DNA from: Extensimonas vulgaris | Lineage (GTDB): Bacteria > Pseudomonadota > Gammaproteobacteria > Burkholderiales > Burkholderiaceae_C | NCBI RefSeq assembly: GCF_003337425.1 | Contig: NZ_QPJU01000014.1 | Span: forward strand, 1 to 40,874 | Direction of reading: 5' to 3' | Length of the DNA stretch: 40,874 nt | Part shown: piece after piece, positions 1 through 11,010 of the stretch | Layout: each line of letters begins with the position of its first letter | Numbering within the stretch: the first letter of the stretch is position 1 | The notes under the pieces: generated by a model | Database searches by the model: none | The model's input: the letters and a program-made list of their open reading frames with translations, nothing else | What the model was told of the DNA's origin: nothing | Translations under genes and position numbers: made by a program

Positions 1-1
1 G

Positions 2-337
2 GCACTCGTGGAAGAAATGGCCGCTGCGGCCAGCAGCCTCAACGCCCAGGCGGGCGAGCTCGTGAACGCCGTGGCGGTGTTCAAGCTCGAGGCGGACACG
101 TTGCAGGCAGTGGCCCAGCACGCCGCGCCAGCGCCGCGGCCTTCCGCTCCAGCGCCACAGACCAAGCGCGTGCCGTCGGCTACAAGTGCGGGCAAAGCGG
201 TTGCACGGGCCGACGGCACGGCGCGTCTTGGTGCGCCTGCGGCGGCAGGCTCCGCAATGGCGAAGGCGCCTACGACCAAGGCAATCGATGCATCGGCGCC
301 CCAAACGCAGAACGAAGGCGACTGGGAGTCGTTCTGA
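2..337 (+). CDS. Methyl-accepting chemotaxis protein, C-terminal end (partial)
   Basis: This is the 3' end of a chemoreceptor gene; its start lies outside the window. The first residues (ALVEEMAAAASSLNAQAGEL, then VNAVAVFKL) are the typical end of the cytoplasmic coiled-coil signalling domain of betaproteobacterial MCPs. About 70 residues of Ala/Pro-rich, low-complexity linker follow, and the protein ends in GDWESF. A C-terminal W-x-x-F pentapeptide on a flexible linker is the known tether for the adaptation enzymes CheR and CheB, so this receptor is probably a full-length methylated type. The ligand cannot be inferred because the sensor domain is missing. No convincing plus-strand terminator follows. 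Family assignment is firm; the identity of the receptor is unknown. Confidence 0.9.
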   Translation, partial: ALVEEMAAAASSLNAQAGELVNAVAVFKLEADTLQAVAQHAAPAPRPSAPAPQTKRVPSATSAGKAVARADGTARLGAPAAAGSAMAKAPTTKAIDASAPQTQNEGDWESF

Positions 338-490
338 GCGTGTGCAGCTCGGCGGGCCGGGGAGTTGCCTGCGGCTTGGGCGCAGCAAGGGTGCTGTGGT
401 GACGTTGCACCGGCGCCTTTGGCGCAAGGTGCCGTCCTGCGGAAGCGACGCATCGAAGCCCGGCTGCACACGCAGCGGGGTAGAGGGCAC

Positions 491-517
491 AAAAAAGGGC
501 CGCTTGCGCGGCCCTTT
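491..517 (-). terminator. Intrinsic terminator of groES-groEL
   Basis: Read on the minus strand, a perfect 10-bp stem (AAAGGGCCGC, loop GCAA, GCGGCCCTTT) runs into six T residues. It lies about 20 bases past the groEL stop codon, so it ends the groESL transcript. Confidence 0.9.
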
Positions 518-538
518 GTGCGAAGGAACAGTGGTTTT

Positions 539-2194
<1,656 letters not shown>

Positions 2195-2230
2195 TCAAAA
2201 ATCAGGGGTTCGTCGAATGGGGGACGGGGC

Positions 2231-2521
2231 TTACTTTTCGATCACGGCGAAAAGGTCGTCTTCCTTCATGACCAGCAGTTCTTCGCCATCGACCTTCACG
2301 GTCTGGCCCGAATACTTGCCGAACAGGACGCGGTCGCCAACCTTGACGCTCATGGGGCTGAGTTCGCCCTTGTCATTCTTCTTGCCAGGGCCTACGGCCA
2401 GCACTTCACCTTGATCGGGTTTCTCGGCGGCGTTGTCGGGAATGACGATGCCAGAGGCAGTCTTGGTTTCGCTCTCGATACGCTTGACGATCACGCGATC
2501 ATGCAGGGGGCGAAGTTTCAT
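2231..2521 (-). CDS. groES: Co-chaperonin GroES (10 kDa)
   Basis: The 96-residue product is the heptameric lid of the GroEL cage. It starts [14 protein letters not shown] and carries the mobile loop [16 protein letters not shown] (residues about 16-31) that docks on GroEL; it ends DDLFAVIEK. Length and sequence are standard. GGAGAG a few bases upstream fixes the ATG at 2521 rather than the longer open frame, which would run back through the promoter and CIRCE. It is the first gene of the groES-groEL operon, with a leader of roughly 100 bases that contains the CIRCE dyad. Confidence 0.98.
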   Translation of the reverse strand: MKLRPLHDRVIVKRIESETKTASGIVIPDNAAEKPDQGEVLAVGPGKKNDKGELSPMSVKVGDRVLFGKYSGQTVKVDGEELLVMKEDDLFAVIEK

Positions 2522-2612
2522 TGCATCTCTCCTGGTTTGCAAAAAATGGTGTGTGGATACATGACAAAGCGCCTGGCACAACGACAGACGCTTGGCTTTT
2601 TCTCCACGGGTG

Positions 2613-2639
2613 TTGGCACTCACCCGTAGCGAGTGCTAA
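2613..2639 (-). promoter_or_regulatory. CIRCE operator (HrcA binding site)
   Basis: A 9-bp dyad with a 9-base spacer, TTGGCACTC-N9-GAGTGCTAA, differs from the CIRCE consensus TTAGCACTC-N9-GAGTGCTAA at one base. It overlaps the end of the -10 box of the groES promoter, the position expected for repression by HrcA, the heat-shock repressor whose activity is known to depend on GroEL. Confidence 0.95.
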
Positions 2640-2667
2640 TGATACGGGCGTTTGTTCGGGTTTCAAG
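2639..2667 (-). promoter_or_regulatory. groES promoter, sigma70 and possible sigma32 overlap
   Basis: On the minus strand TTGAAA and TATCAT are separated by 16 bases, a good sigma70 promoter. The same stretch reads CTTGAAA, the sigma32 -35 consensus, followed 12 bases later by CCCGTAT, a partial sigma32 -10. The -10 touches the CIRCE dyad. Dual control by HrcA and sigma32 is known in betaproteobacteria; the sigma32 part is inference from the -35 match. Confidence 0.75.
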
Positions 2668-2742
2668 AGGGATGGATGAAGATTTTTGGGGGCAAGCGCT
2701 GGCGGATGCGGCCTTGGGACGGCTAAAAATCTGAGCCAAATT

Positions 2743-2790
2743 GGCACTTTGTGCAGGTACTTCAAGCGCTTACAGCTCTCAAATCAGGAG
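2743..2790 (-). repeat. Interspersed GCGCTTGA repeat, copy 1
   Basis: Read on the minus strand it contains GAGCTGTAAGCGCTTGAAG followed by TACCTGCACAAAG, resembling the other copies at 9556, 13214, 16181, 21994 and 34503. It ends immediately beside the stop codon of the TetR gene. Confidence 0.55.
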
Positions 2791-3462
2791 TCATTCGGGC
2801 AGCCCCAGCGCGCCGAACACGAGGCGGCAGATCAGCGCTTCGGCGGCGGCGTAGTCGGCTTCGGTAAGTGCTGGCCTGCCCAGCAATGGTGCGAACTGCG
2901 CCTCCTGCTCGGCGTAGGACTGCGTGAGCGCCCAGAGCGCGAACATCAGGTGCGTGAAATCGACGCGCGCGATGCGGCCTTCGTCGGCCCAGCGCTCGAA
3001 GCGCTGCACCTCGGCCTGCAGCAGCGGCGCCACGCGCTCGGTGATTGCTTGGGCATAGCGCGGCGCGCCCGCGATGATCTCCTTGGCAAAGACCTTGACG
3101 CCACTCGGGCGCGTGCGCGAGTAGCGCAGCTTGGCGCGGATGTAGTCGCGCAGCGCCTGCTGCGGGGCGTCGCTTTGCGCGAGGTCTTGCATGCCTGCGA
3201 GCCACTGGTCGAGCACCGCGTCGAGCACGCGCTGGTACAGCGCCTCCTTGCTCGGAAAGTAATAGAGCAGGTTGTGCCGGCTGATGCTGCAGGCGGCGGC
3301 GATGCTCTCCAGCGTCGCGCCCTCGAAGCCGAATTGCGCGAACTGGCGTTCGGCTTCGGTGACGATGGCTTCTTCCTTGCGCCGGCGCGCGGCGCTGGGG
3401 CGGCGCATGGTGGCGGGGCTTGCGGGGGAGTCGGCTTGCGGGAGCGAAGAAGGTGCGTGCAT
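2791..3462 (-). CDS. TetR-family regulator, RutR-like
   Basis: The 223-residue protein has an N-terminal helix-turn-helix (FEGATLESIAAACSISRHNLLYYFPSKEALY, about residues 45-75) and a ligand-binding C-terminal half of the YcdC/RutR type (RPSGVKVFAKEIIAGAPRYAQ, then FALWALTQSYAEQEAQ). RutR is the uracil/thymine-responsive regulator of pyrimidine utilisation. This gene is divergent from preT and the rest of a pyrimidine degradation cluster, with RutR-like dyads in the shared region, so local control of that cluster is the natural reading. The ATG at 3462 was preferred over a TTG at 3480 because a CACAAT -10 element lies six bases upstream of it, suggesting a leaderless message; no Shine-Dalgarno is visible. 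Family is sure; the RutR-like role is inference from context and C-terminal similarity. Confidence 0.85.
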   Translation of the reverse strand: MHAPSSLPQADSPASPATMRRPSAARRRKEEAIVTEAERQFAQFGFEGATLESIAAACSISRHNLLYYFPSKEALYQRVLDAVLDQWLAGMQDLAQSDAPQQALRDYIRAKLRYSRTRPSGVKVFAKEIIAGAPRYAQAITERVAPLLQAEVQRFERWADEGRIARVDFTHLMFALWALTQSYAEQEAQFAPLLGRPALTEADYAAAEALICRLVFGALGLPE

Positions 3463-3468
3463 CGCACC

Positions 3469-3474
3469 ATTGTG
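3469..3474 (-). promoter_or_regulatory. -10 element of the TetR gene, leaderless context
   Basis: CACAAT on the minus strand lies six bases before the ATG at 3462, so transcription would start at or very near the start codon. The -35 is weak (TTGGCC at a short 14-base spacing). Confidence 0.45.
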
Positions 3475-3521
3475 GGACAAGCAGCGCGGGCCAAGGCGGG
3501 CACGACTATTGCTGTTAGGGT

Positions 3522-3555
3522 TTTACCTATTGGTAAATTTTTACCATTGAGTAAA
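3522..3555. promoter_or_regulatory. Tandem RutR-like operator dyads
   Basis: Two 16-bp dyads of the same form, TTTACCTATTGGTAAA (3522-3537) and TTTACCATTGAGTAAA (3540-3555), lie 18 bases apart start to start. The E. coli RutR consensus, as I recall it, is TTGACCA-NN-TGGTCAA; the first dyad agrees at 11 of 14 defined bases. They lie between the divergent TetR gene and preT and overlap a plausible plus-strand promoter (TTGGTA, 16 bases, TAAATT at 3552). Confidence 0.7.
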
Positions 3556-3656
3556 TTGAGTGCGCGGCTTTTGCGTGCTTGCCGATGTGCTCGTTCGCTT
3601 TTGTTCGCGATTCCTTTGGCGATTCCTTTGCGACCCATTCCCTGGAGGCTTTTCTG

Positions 3657-5027
3657 ATGCCAACCTCTGCCAGCCGCGCCAGCGGGCTGCACGCCGCACG
3701 GCTCGATGCGGCCGAATACGCCGTGCGTTTTTGCGACGCGCACCCACCCCTCACGCGCGCACAGGCGCTGATCGAGGCCGAGCGTTGCTACGACTGTTTC
3801 GACGCGCCCTGCACGCGCGCCTGCCCGACCGAGATCGACGTGCCGGCGTTCATCCAGCGCATCGCGCAGGACAACCTGCGCGGCGCGGCGCGCGCGATCC
3901 TGTCGGCGAATCCGCTGGGCGGCACCTGCGCGCGCGTGTGCCCGACCGAGGTGCTGTGCGAGCAGGCTTGCGTGCGCAGCGCCTTGCAGGAAAAGCCCGT
4001 GGAGATCGGCCGGCTGCAGCGCTACGCCACCGATGCGTACTTCACGGCGCAGCAGCAGCCGGACGATCCTTTGGGCGCGCCGCTGTTCGAGCGCGCCGCG
4101 CCCACGGGCCGGCGCGTGGCCGTGGTCGGCGCCGGCCCTGCGGGGCTCGCGTGCGCGCACGGGCTCGCGCTGCGCGGCCATGATGTGGTGCTGTTCGAGG
4201 CGCGGCCCAAGCCCGGCGGCCTCAATGAATACGGCCTGGCGCGCTACAAGGTCACGAGCGAATTCGTGCAGCAGGAGGTGCGTTGGCTGCTGTCGGTGGG
4301 TGGTATCGAATTGCGCTGCGGGCAGCAGCTCGGGCGCGACTTCACGCTCGATGGGCTGCTCGCTGCTTACGACGCGGTGTTCCTGGGCCTGGGGCTGGCG
4401 GGCGTGAATGCACTGGGCATTGCCGAGCCGCAGGCGCAGGGCCTGCGCAACGCGGTGGACTTCATCGCCGAGATCCGCCAGGCGCAGGACCTGGCCAGCG
4501 TGCCCGTGGGGCGGCGCGTGCTCGTGCTCGGTGGCGGCATGACGGCGGTCGATGCGGCGGTGCAGGCGCGCATGCTCGGCGCCGAGGAGGTCAGCATCGT
4601 CTATCGCCGCGGGCCCGAGAGCATGCCCGCTTCGGCCGCGGAGCAGCAGTGGGCGCAGACGCAGGGCGTGCTGCTGCGCCACTGGGCCGCGCCCCAGGAG
4701 CTGCTGTGCACCGACGGGCAGGTGCGCGGCCTGCGCTGCACGGTCACGGCGCTGCAGGACGGGCGCCTCGTAGAGACGGGCGAGACCTTCACGCTCGAAG
4801 CCGACATGGTGCTCAAGGCCATTGGCCAAAACTACGTGCCCGAGCCCGCAGGCGCGGCCATCGCGCTGCAGGGCGGGCGCATCGCCACCGACGCGCTGGG
4901 GCGCACCAGCGTGGCGCGCGTGTGGGCCGGCGGCGACTGCCGCGCGGGCGGGCGCGACCTCACCGTCGAGGCCGTGCAGCACGGCAAGCTCGCGGCGCTT
5001 GCGATGCACCAGGCGCTGTGCGGCTGA
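3657..5027 (+). CDS. preT: NAD-dependent dihydropyrimidine dehydrogenase, PreT subunit
   Basis: PreT passes electrons between NADH and the PreA subunit, which reduces uracil and thymine to the dihydro forms in the first step of reductive pyrimidine breakdown. The 456-residue protein has an N-terminal double-cluster iron-sulfur module (Cys44, 47, 52, 56 and Cys91, 95, 101, 105), then an FAD-binding GAGPAG at 158-163 and a second dinucleotide-binding GGGMTA at 292-297, the layout of the GltD/PreT family. CTGGAGG eight bases upstream selects the ATG at 3657 over a frame opening 26 codons earlier. It is the first gene of the operon downstream of the RutR-like dyads. The length fits E. coli PreT but is shorter than the fused eukaryotic DPD, which joins PreT- and PreA-like parts. 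Confidence 0.95.
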   Translation: MPTSASRASGLHAARLDAAEYAVRFCDAHPPLTRAQALIEAERCYDCFDAPCTRACPTEIDVPAFIQRIAQDNLRGAARAILSANPLGGTCARVCPTEVLCEQACVRSALQEKPVEIGRLQRYATDAYFTAQQQPDDPLGAPLFERAAPTGRRVAVVGAGPAGLACAHGLALRGHDVVLFEARPKPGGLNEYGLARYKVTSEFVQQEVRWLLSVGGIELRCGQQLGRDFTLDGLLAAYDAVFLGLGLAGVNALGIAEPQAQGLRNAVDFIAEIRQAQDLASVPVGRRVLVLGGGMTAVDAAVQARMLGAEEVSIVYRRGPESMPASAAEQQWAQTQGVLLRHWAAPQELLCTDGQVRGLRCTVTALQDGRLVETGETFTLEADMVLKAIGQNYVPEPAGAAIALQGGRIATDALGRTSVARVWAGGDCRAGGRDLTVEAVQHGKLAALAMHQALCG

Positions 5028-5029
5028 GC

Positions 5030-5140
5030 CCCGCACGCGCTACCGCCACCGCAACCCGCGTCAAACCACGGCACGCACGCCACCCACGCAACCACGGCAA
5101 CCGCACAGACGCAAACGCAACCTGCACGCAACCCTTTTGC
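5030..5140 (+). other. C/A-rich, T-poor spacer between preT and preA
   Basis: The 130-base gap separating the two subunit genes is rich in C and A with very few T residues and no obvious hairpin. C-rich, G-poor unstructured RNA is the known character of Rho utilisation sites. That role is inference only. Confidence 0.3.
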
Positions 5141-5157
5141 AGACCGGAGCAAATCCC

Positions 5158-6477
5158 ATGGCAGACATCCGCAGCAATTTTCTGGGCATTCGCAGCCCCA
5201 ACCCGTTCTGGCTGGCTTCGGCGCCGCCCACGGACAAAGAGGTCAACGTCACGCGCGCCTTCGAGGCCGGCTGGGGCGGCGTGGTCTGGAAGACCCTGGG
5301 CGAAGACCCGCCCGTGGTCAACGTCAACGGCCCGCGCTACGGCGCGCTGCATGGGCCCGACCGGCGCGTGCTCGGCTTCAACAACATCGAGCTCATCAGC
5401 GACCGGCCGCTGCGCACCAACCTCGAAGAAATCGCGCGCGTCAAGCGTGCCTGGCCCGACCGCGCGATGGTTGTCTCGCTCATGGTGCCGTGCGAGGAGG
5501 CGAGCTGGAAGCGCATCCTGCCCATGGTCGAGGACACGGGTGCGGACGGCATCGAGCTCAACTTTGGCTGCCCGCACGGCATGAGCGAGCGCGGCATGGG
5601 CGCGGCCGTGGGCCAGGTGCCGGAATACATCGAGATGGTCACGGCCTGGTGCAAGCACTACAGCCGCCTGCCGGTGATCGTCAAGCTCACCCCCAACATC
5701 ACCGACGTGCGCTACCCGGCGCGTGCGGCCAAGGCGGGCGGCGCCGATGCGGTGTCGCTCATCAACACCATCAACTCCATCATCGGCGTCGATCTGGAGC
5801 ACATGGCGATCACGCCCAACACCGGCGGCTGGGGCTCGCACGGCGGCTACTGCGGCCCGGCCGTGAAGCCGATCGCGCTCCACATGGTGGCCGAGATCGC
5901 GCGCGACGCGCAAACCGCGGGCCTGCCCCTCAGCGGCATCGGCGGCGTGACCACCTGGCGCGATGCGGCCGAGTTCATTGCGCTGGGCTGCGGCACGGTG
6001 CAGGTCTGCACGGCCGCAATGGTGTATGGCTTCAAGATCGTGCAAGACCTGTGCGACGGCCTGGCCAACTTCATGGACGCGCAGGGCTGGCGCACGCTCG
6101 ACGACTTGCGCGGCCGCGCGCTGCCGAGCGTGAAGGACTGGAACCAGCTCGACCTCAACCACATCGACAAGGCCCAAATCGACCCCGCGCTGTGCATAGG
6201 CTGCGGGCGCTGCCACATCGCCTGCGAAGACACCTCGCACCAGGCCATCCGCGTGCAGGAAGCAAGCCCCGAGAGCGGCGGCGTGCGCCGCTTCGTCGTC
6301 GACGAGGCCGACTGCGTGGGCTGCAACCTGTGCGTGACCGTCTGCCCTGTGCCCGACTGCATCACGCTGCGCACGCTCGCACCGGGCGAGGTCGATGCGC
6401 GCACGGGCCAGGTGGTGAGCGGCCGCTACGCGAACTGGACCACGCATCCGAACAATCCCCAGCGCGTGGCGGCGTGA
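5158..6477 (+). CDS. preA: NAD-dependent dihydropyrimidine dehydrogenase, PreA subunit
   Basis: PreA carries the FMN and pyrimidine site of dihydropyrimidine dehydrogenase. The 439-residue protein has an FMN-binding TIM barrel with the signature IELNFGCPHGMSERGMG; Cys138 matches the catalytic cysteine of mammalian DPD and His140 its partner. The C-terminal ferredoxin-like domain holds two 4Fe-4S motifs (Cys346, 349, 352, 356 and Cys386, 389, 392, 396). The protein ends in a tail after the second cluster, making it somewhat longer than E. coli PreA as I recall it. CGGAG upstream supports the ATG at 5158. It follows preT after a 130-base gap, which is long for two subunits of one complex. Function is firm; pairing with PreT rests on neighbourhood and on the known heteromer. 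Confidence 0.95.
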   Translation: MADIRSNFLGIRSPNPFWLASAPPTDKEVNVTRAFEAGWGGVVWKTLGEDPPVVNVNGPRYGALHGPDRRVLGFNNIELISDRPLRTNLEEIARVKRAWPDRAMVVSLMVPCEEASWKRILPMVEDTGADGIELNFGCPHGMSERGMGAAVGQVPEYIEMVTAWCKHYSRLPVIVKLTPNITDVRYPARAAKAGGADAVSLINTINSIIGVDLEHMAITPNTGGWGSHGGYCGPAVKPIALHMVAEIARDAQTAGLPLSGIGGVTTWRDAAEFIALGCGTVQVCTAAMVYGFKIVQDLCDGLANFMDAQGWRTLDDLRGRALPSVKDWNQLDLNHIDKAQIDPALCIGCGRCHIACEDTSHQAIRVQEASPESGGVRRFVVDEADCVGCNLCVTVCPVPDCITLRTLAPGEVDARTGQVVSGRYANWTTHPNNPQRVAA

Positions 6478-6566
6478 AGGCTTATGGTGTGGATATTGCG
6501 TGCCCAAGCATGCCTTTTGCGGCCATTCGCATCCTTTTTTCACTTTTCCATGACAGGAGTGCTCCC

Positions 6567-8024
6567 ATGAACGATAGCAGCAGCGGCGCCATCCCCCTGG
6601 CGGGGCAAGAGCGCGGCGTATCCGGCGATGCGCTTACCAACGAAGATTTGCTCCCCACCACGGCCGCGCAGCGCCATTGGGACTGGAAGGACTACGCTGC
6701 GCTATGGGTGGGCATGGTGGTGTGCGTGCCCACGTACACCATGGCCAGCTCCATGCTGGACCAGGGCTTTACCTGGCAGATGGCGGTGTGGCTGGTGTTT
6801 CTTGCGAATTGCATCGTGCTCGTGCCCATGGTGCTGCTGGGGCGCGTGGGGCCGCGTTACGGCGTGCCGTTTCCCGTGCTCGCGCGCGTTTCCTTCGGCG
6901 TAAAGGGGGCCAATCTTCCCGCCGTGCTGCGCGGTCTCGTGGCCTGCGGCTGGTTCGCCATCAACTGCTACTTTGGTGCGCTGGCGCTGCACGGATTTTT
7001 GAACGTGCTAGGCATGAACCTCGCCGGCCCGGCGCCGGGGCAGACCATCAGCAGCTCGCAGTTCCTGTGCTTTCTGGCCTTCTGGGCGGTGCACATCTGG
7101 TTCATCTGGCGCGGGCCGGAGTCCATACGCAGGCTCGAAGTGGTCGCCGCTCCGCTGATGATCGTGGCTTCCGTCGTGCTCGTCGCGGTGCTGCTGGCGC
7201 GCGTGCCGGCGGCGCAGCTGTTCAACCTGCCCGCCAAAGTGGTGGAGGGCGGCCCCCGCACCTGGGGCGCGCTGACCGGGCTCGTGGGCTTTTGGGCCAC
7301 GCTGGCGCTCAACATCCCGGACTTCACGCGCTTTGCCAAGTCGCAAAAAGACCAGGTGCTGGGTCAGGCCATAGGCTTGCCCATTCCCATGGCCTTGTTC
7401 TCCATGGTGGGCGTGATCGGGTTTTCGGCCTCGGCCATCCTCTACGGCAAGGCCGAACTGTTCCCCGACGGCCTGCTCACCAAAATGGGACCCATCGCAG
7501 CGGGCTTGGGGCTACTGGTGATTCTGCTGGCCAATCTGACCACCAACGTGGCCGCGAACCTGGTCTCGCCGTCCTACGACTTCAGCCAGATTGCGCCCGA
7601 CAAGATCAGTTTCCGCACGGGCGGCATCATCGCCGCGCTGCTCGGCCTGCTGTTCATGCCCTGGAAGCTGCTGGCAAGCTCGGGGAACTACCTTTTCACC
7701 TGGCTCGGTGGCTATGGCACCCTGCTGGGCGCGATTGCGGGCATTCTGCTGGCCGATTACTACCTCGTGCGCCGGGGACAGCTGCAAGTCGAAGACCTGT
7801 ACCGCCGCGGCGGCGCCTACGAGTACCGCAATGGTTGGAACCCGCAGGCGCTCGTGGCCTTCGTGCTCGGTGTGCTGCCCTGCCTGCCAGGCTACCTCGC
7901 GGTGTCGGGCGTGATCGACAAGGCCGGCATACCGGCGATCTGGCTCACGCTGTTCGATGCCGGCTGGTTTTTCAGCCTGGCCGTCGCGGGGGCGTACTAC
8001 TACCTGACGGCGAAGAAATCATGA
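6567..8024 (+). CDS. NCS1-family cytosine/uracil-type permease
   Basis: The 485-residue inner-membrane protein belongs to the nucleobase:cation symporter-1 family, with about 12 hydrophobic segments. Family landmarks include WVGMVVCVPTYTMASSML in the first helix, RVSFGVKGANLPAVLRG, then ALNIPDFTRFAKSQKDQVLGQ and the closing region LGAIAGILLADYYLVRRGQL. NCS1 members carry uracil, cytosine, allantoin or hydantoin. Placed between preA and dihydropyrimidinase, uracil/thymine uptake is likely, although dihydrouracil or hydantoin cannot be excluded. CAGGAG eight bases upstream fixes the ATG. It is 89 bases downstream of preA and 44 bases upstream of the hydrolase gene, probably in one transcript. 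Confidence 0.88.
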   Translation: MNDSSSGAIPLAGQERGVSGDALTNEDLLPTTAAQRHWDWKDYAALWVGMVVCVPTYTMASSMLDQGFTWQMAVWLVFLANCIVLVPMVLLGRVGPRYGVPFPVLARVSFGVKGANLPAVLRGLVACGWFAINCYFGALALHGFLNVLGMNLAGPAPGQTISSSQFLCFLAFWAVHIWFIWRGPESIRRLEVVAAPLMIVASVVLVAVLLARVPAAQLFNLPAKVVEGGPRTWGALTGLVGFWATLALNIPDFTRFAKSQKDQVLGQAIGLPIPMALFSMVGVIGFSASAILYGKAELFPDGLLTKMGPIAAGLGLLVILLANLTTNVAANLVSPSYDFSQIAPDKISFRTGGIIAALLGLLFMPWKLLASSGNYLFTWLGGYGTLLGAIAGILLADYYLVRRGQLQVEDLYRRGGAYEYRNGWNPQALVAFVLGVLPCLPGYLAVSGVIDKAGIPAIWLTLFDAGWFFSLAVAGAYYYLTAKKS

Positions 8025-8050
8025 GCCGTGGCAGCTTGCCCGACCGATGA

Positions 8051-9529
<1,479 letters not shown>

Positions 9530-9555
9530 AATCAATAGCAAAAAGTTGGGTATGA

Positions 9556-9606
9556 AATAACCTTCTGGCGCTTGATGAATGAGCGCTGGAAGCTATGTTT
9601 TTTGAT
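9556..9606 (+). repeat. Interspersed GCGCTTGAT repeat, copy 2
   Basis: CTTCTGGCGCTTGATGAATG followed by AGCGCTGGAAGCTATG lies in the 100-base gap between the dihydropyrimidinase and amidohydrolase genes. The GCGCT pair at each side of TTGATGAATG can pair as a short hairpin. Confidence 0.65.
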
Positions 9607-9631
9607 TCAAATTCTGTCAAGGAGCAAAGCC

Positions 9632-10885
9632 ATGGATACCGCAGTCCAACCCCGCATCGCCCACCTGCGCGTGAACGGCGAACGCCTGTGGGCCTCGCTC
9701 ATGGAGCTCGCGCAGATCGGCGCCACGCCCAAGGGCGGCGTGTGCCGCCTCGCGCTCACCGAGCTCGACAAACAAGCGCGCGACCGCGTCATCGGCTGGG
9801 CGCGCGACGCCGGCCTGCAAGTGACCATAGACCAGATCGGCAACATCTTCATGCGCCGCGCGGGGCGCAACCCGGCGCTGCCGCCCATCATGACGGGCAG
9901 CCACATCGACACCCAGCCCACGGGCGGCAAGTTCGACGGCAACTACGGCGTGCTTGCGGGCCTGGAGGTGGTGCGCACGCTCAACGACCACGGCATAGAA
10001 ACCGAGGCGCCGATCGAAGTCGCCGTCTGGACCAACGAAGAGGGCTCGCGCTTCGTGCCCGTGATGATGGGCTCGGGCGTGTTTGCCGGCGCCTTCACGC
10101 TCGAGCACGCCTACGCCGCCACCGACACTGAGGGCAAAAGCGTGCGCGCCGAGCTCGAACGCATAGGCTACATCGGCCCGCAGCGCCCCGGCGATCACCC
10201 CGTGGGCGCCTACTTCGAGGCGCACATCGAGCAAGGCCCGGTGCTCGAAGACCACGACAAGACCATAGGCGTGGTCACAGGCGTGCTCGGCATCCGCTGG
10301 TACGACTGCACCGTCACCGGCATGGAGGCGCACGCCGGCCCCACGCCCATGGCGCTGCGCCGCGACGCGCTGCAAGTGGCCACGCGCCTGATGCAGGAAG
10401 TGGTGGCCTGCGCGCAGCGCCACCCGCCGCACGGCCGCGGCACCGTGGGCATGGTGCAGGTACACCCCAACAGCCGCAACGTCATCCCTGGCCAGGTCAA
10501 GTTCAGCATAGACCTGCGCAACGCGAGCGACGCCGAGTGCGAGCGCATGGACGCCGACATCCGCGCCGCCGCCGCACGCCTCGCGGCCGAAACGGGCCTG
10601 GGCATAGACATTGCCCTGGTGTCGAGCTACCCCGCACAACCCTTCCACCCCGAATGCACCGCCGCCGTCGCGCGCGCCGCGCAGCAACTGGGCTACTCGC
10701 ACATGCCCGCAGTCTCCGGCGCCGGCCACGACGCCGTGTACCTCGCCCGCCTCGCACCCACGGGCATGGTCTTCATCCCCTGCAAAGACGGCATCAGCCA
10801 CAACGAAATCGAATCCGCCACACCCGAGCACACCACCGCGGGATGCAATGTGCTGCTGCATGCGATGCTGGAGCGGGCGGGGTGA
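9632..10885 (+). CDS. Zn-dependent N-carbamoyl-beta-alanine amidohydrolase (beta-ureidopropionase, M20 type)
   Basis: The last enzyme of the pathway removes the carbamoyl group of N-carbamoyl-beta-alanine, giving beta-alanine, CO2 and ammonia. The 417-residue protein is an M20/amidase-hydantoinase-carbamoylase family member. Metal ligands are visible: His91 in GSHIDTQPTGG, Asp102 in GGKFDGNYG, Glu136/137 in WTNEEGSRF, His198 in AHIEQGP and a late His in KDGISHNEIE. Allantoate amidohydrolases and L-carbamoylases share this fold, so specificity is inferred from the preTA-hydA context. AAGGAG eight bases upstream selects the ATG at 9632; an earlier in-frame start would lie within the interspersed repeat. 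It is the last gene of the cluster, with no strong terminator after it. Confidence 0.92.
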   Translation: MDTAVQPRIAHLRVNGERLWASLMELAQIGATPKGGVCRLALTELDKQARDRVIGWARDAGLQVTIDQIGNIFMRRAGRNPALPPIMTGSHIDTQPTGGKFDGNYGVLAGLEVVRTLNDHGIETEAPIEVAVWTNEEGSRFVPVMMGSGVFAGAFTLEHAYAATDTEGKSVRAELERIGYIGPQRPGDHPVGAYFEAHIEQGPVLEDHDKTIGVVTGVLGIRWYDCTVTGMEAHAGPTPMALRRDALQVATRLMQEVVACAQRHPPHGRGTVGMVQVHPNSRNVIPGQVKFSIDLRNASDAECERMDADIRAAAARLAAETGLGIDIALVSSYPAQPFHPECTAAVARAAQQLGYSHMPAVSGAGHDAVYLARLAPTGMVFIPCKDGISHNEIESATPEHTTAGCNVLLHAMLERAG

Positions 10886-11010
10886 GGGGAGGCAGGCCCG
10901 AAAGCGCTGCAGGCCTTCGACAAATTCAGCCCGAAAGGAGCTCGAATCGCGGTGGAGCCCAACGGCAGGGCGCCCATCGCGCTCCTTTTACAGGTGGTTT
11001 TGGGGTGACT

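Noticed and set aside
10934..10988. AAAGGAGC...GCTCCTTT dyad as a terminator of the pyrimidine operon
   Set aside because: The arms are 39 bases apart and no T run follows, so a functional intrinsic terminator is not supported.
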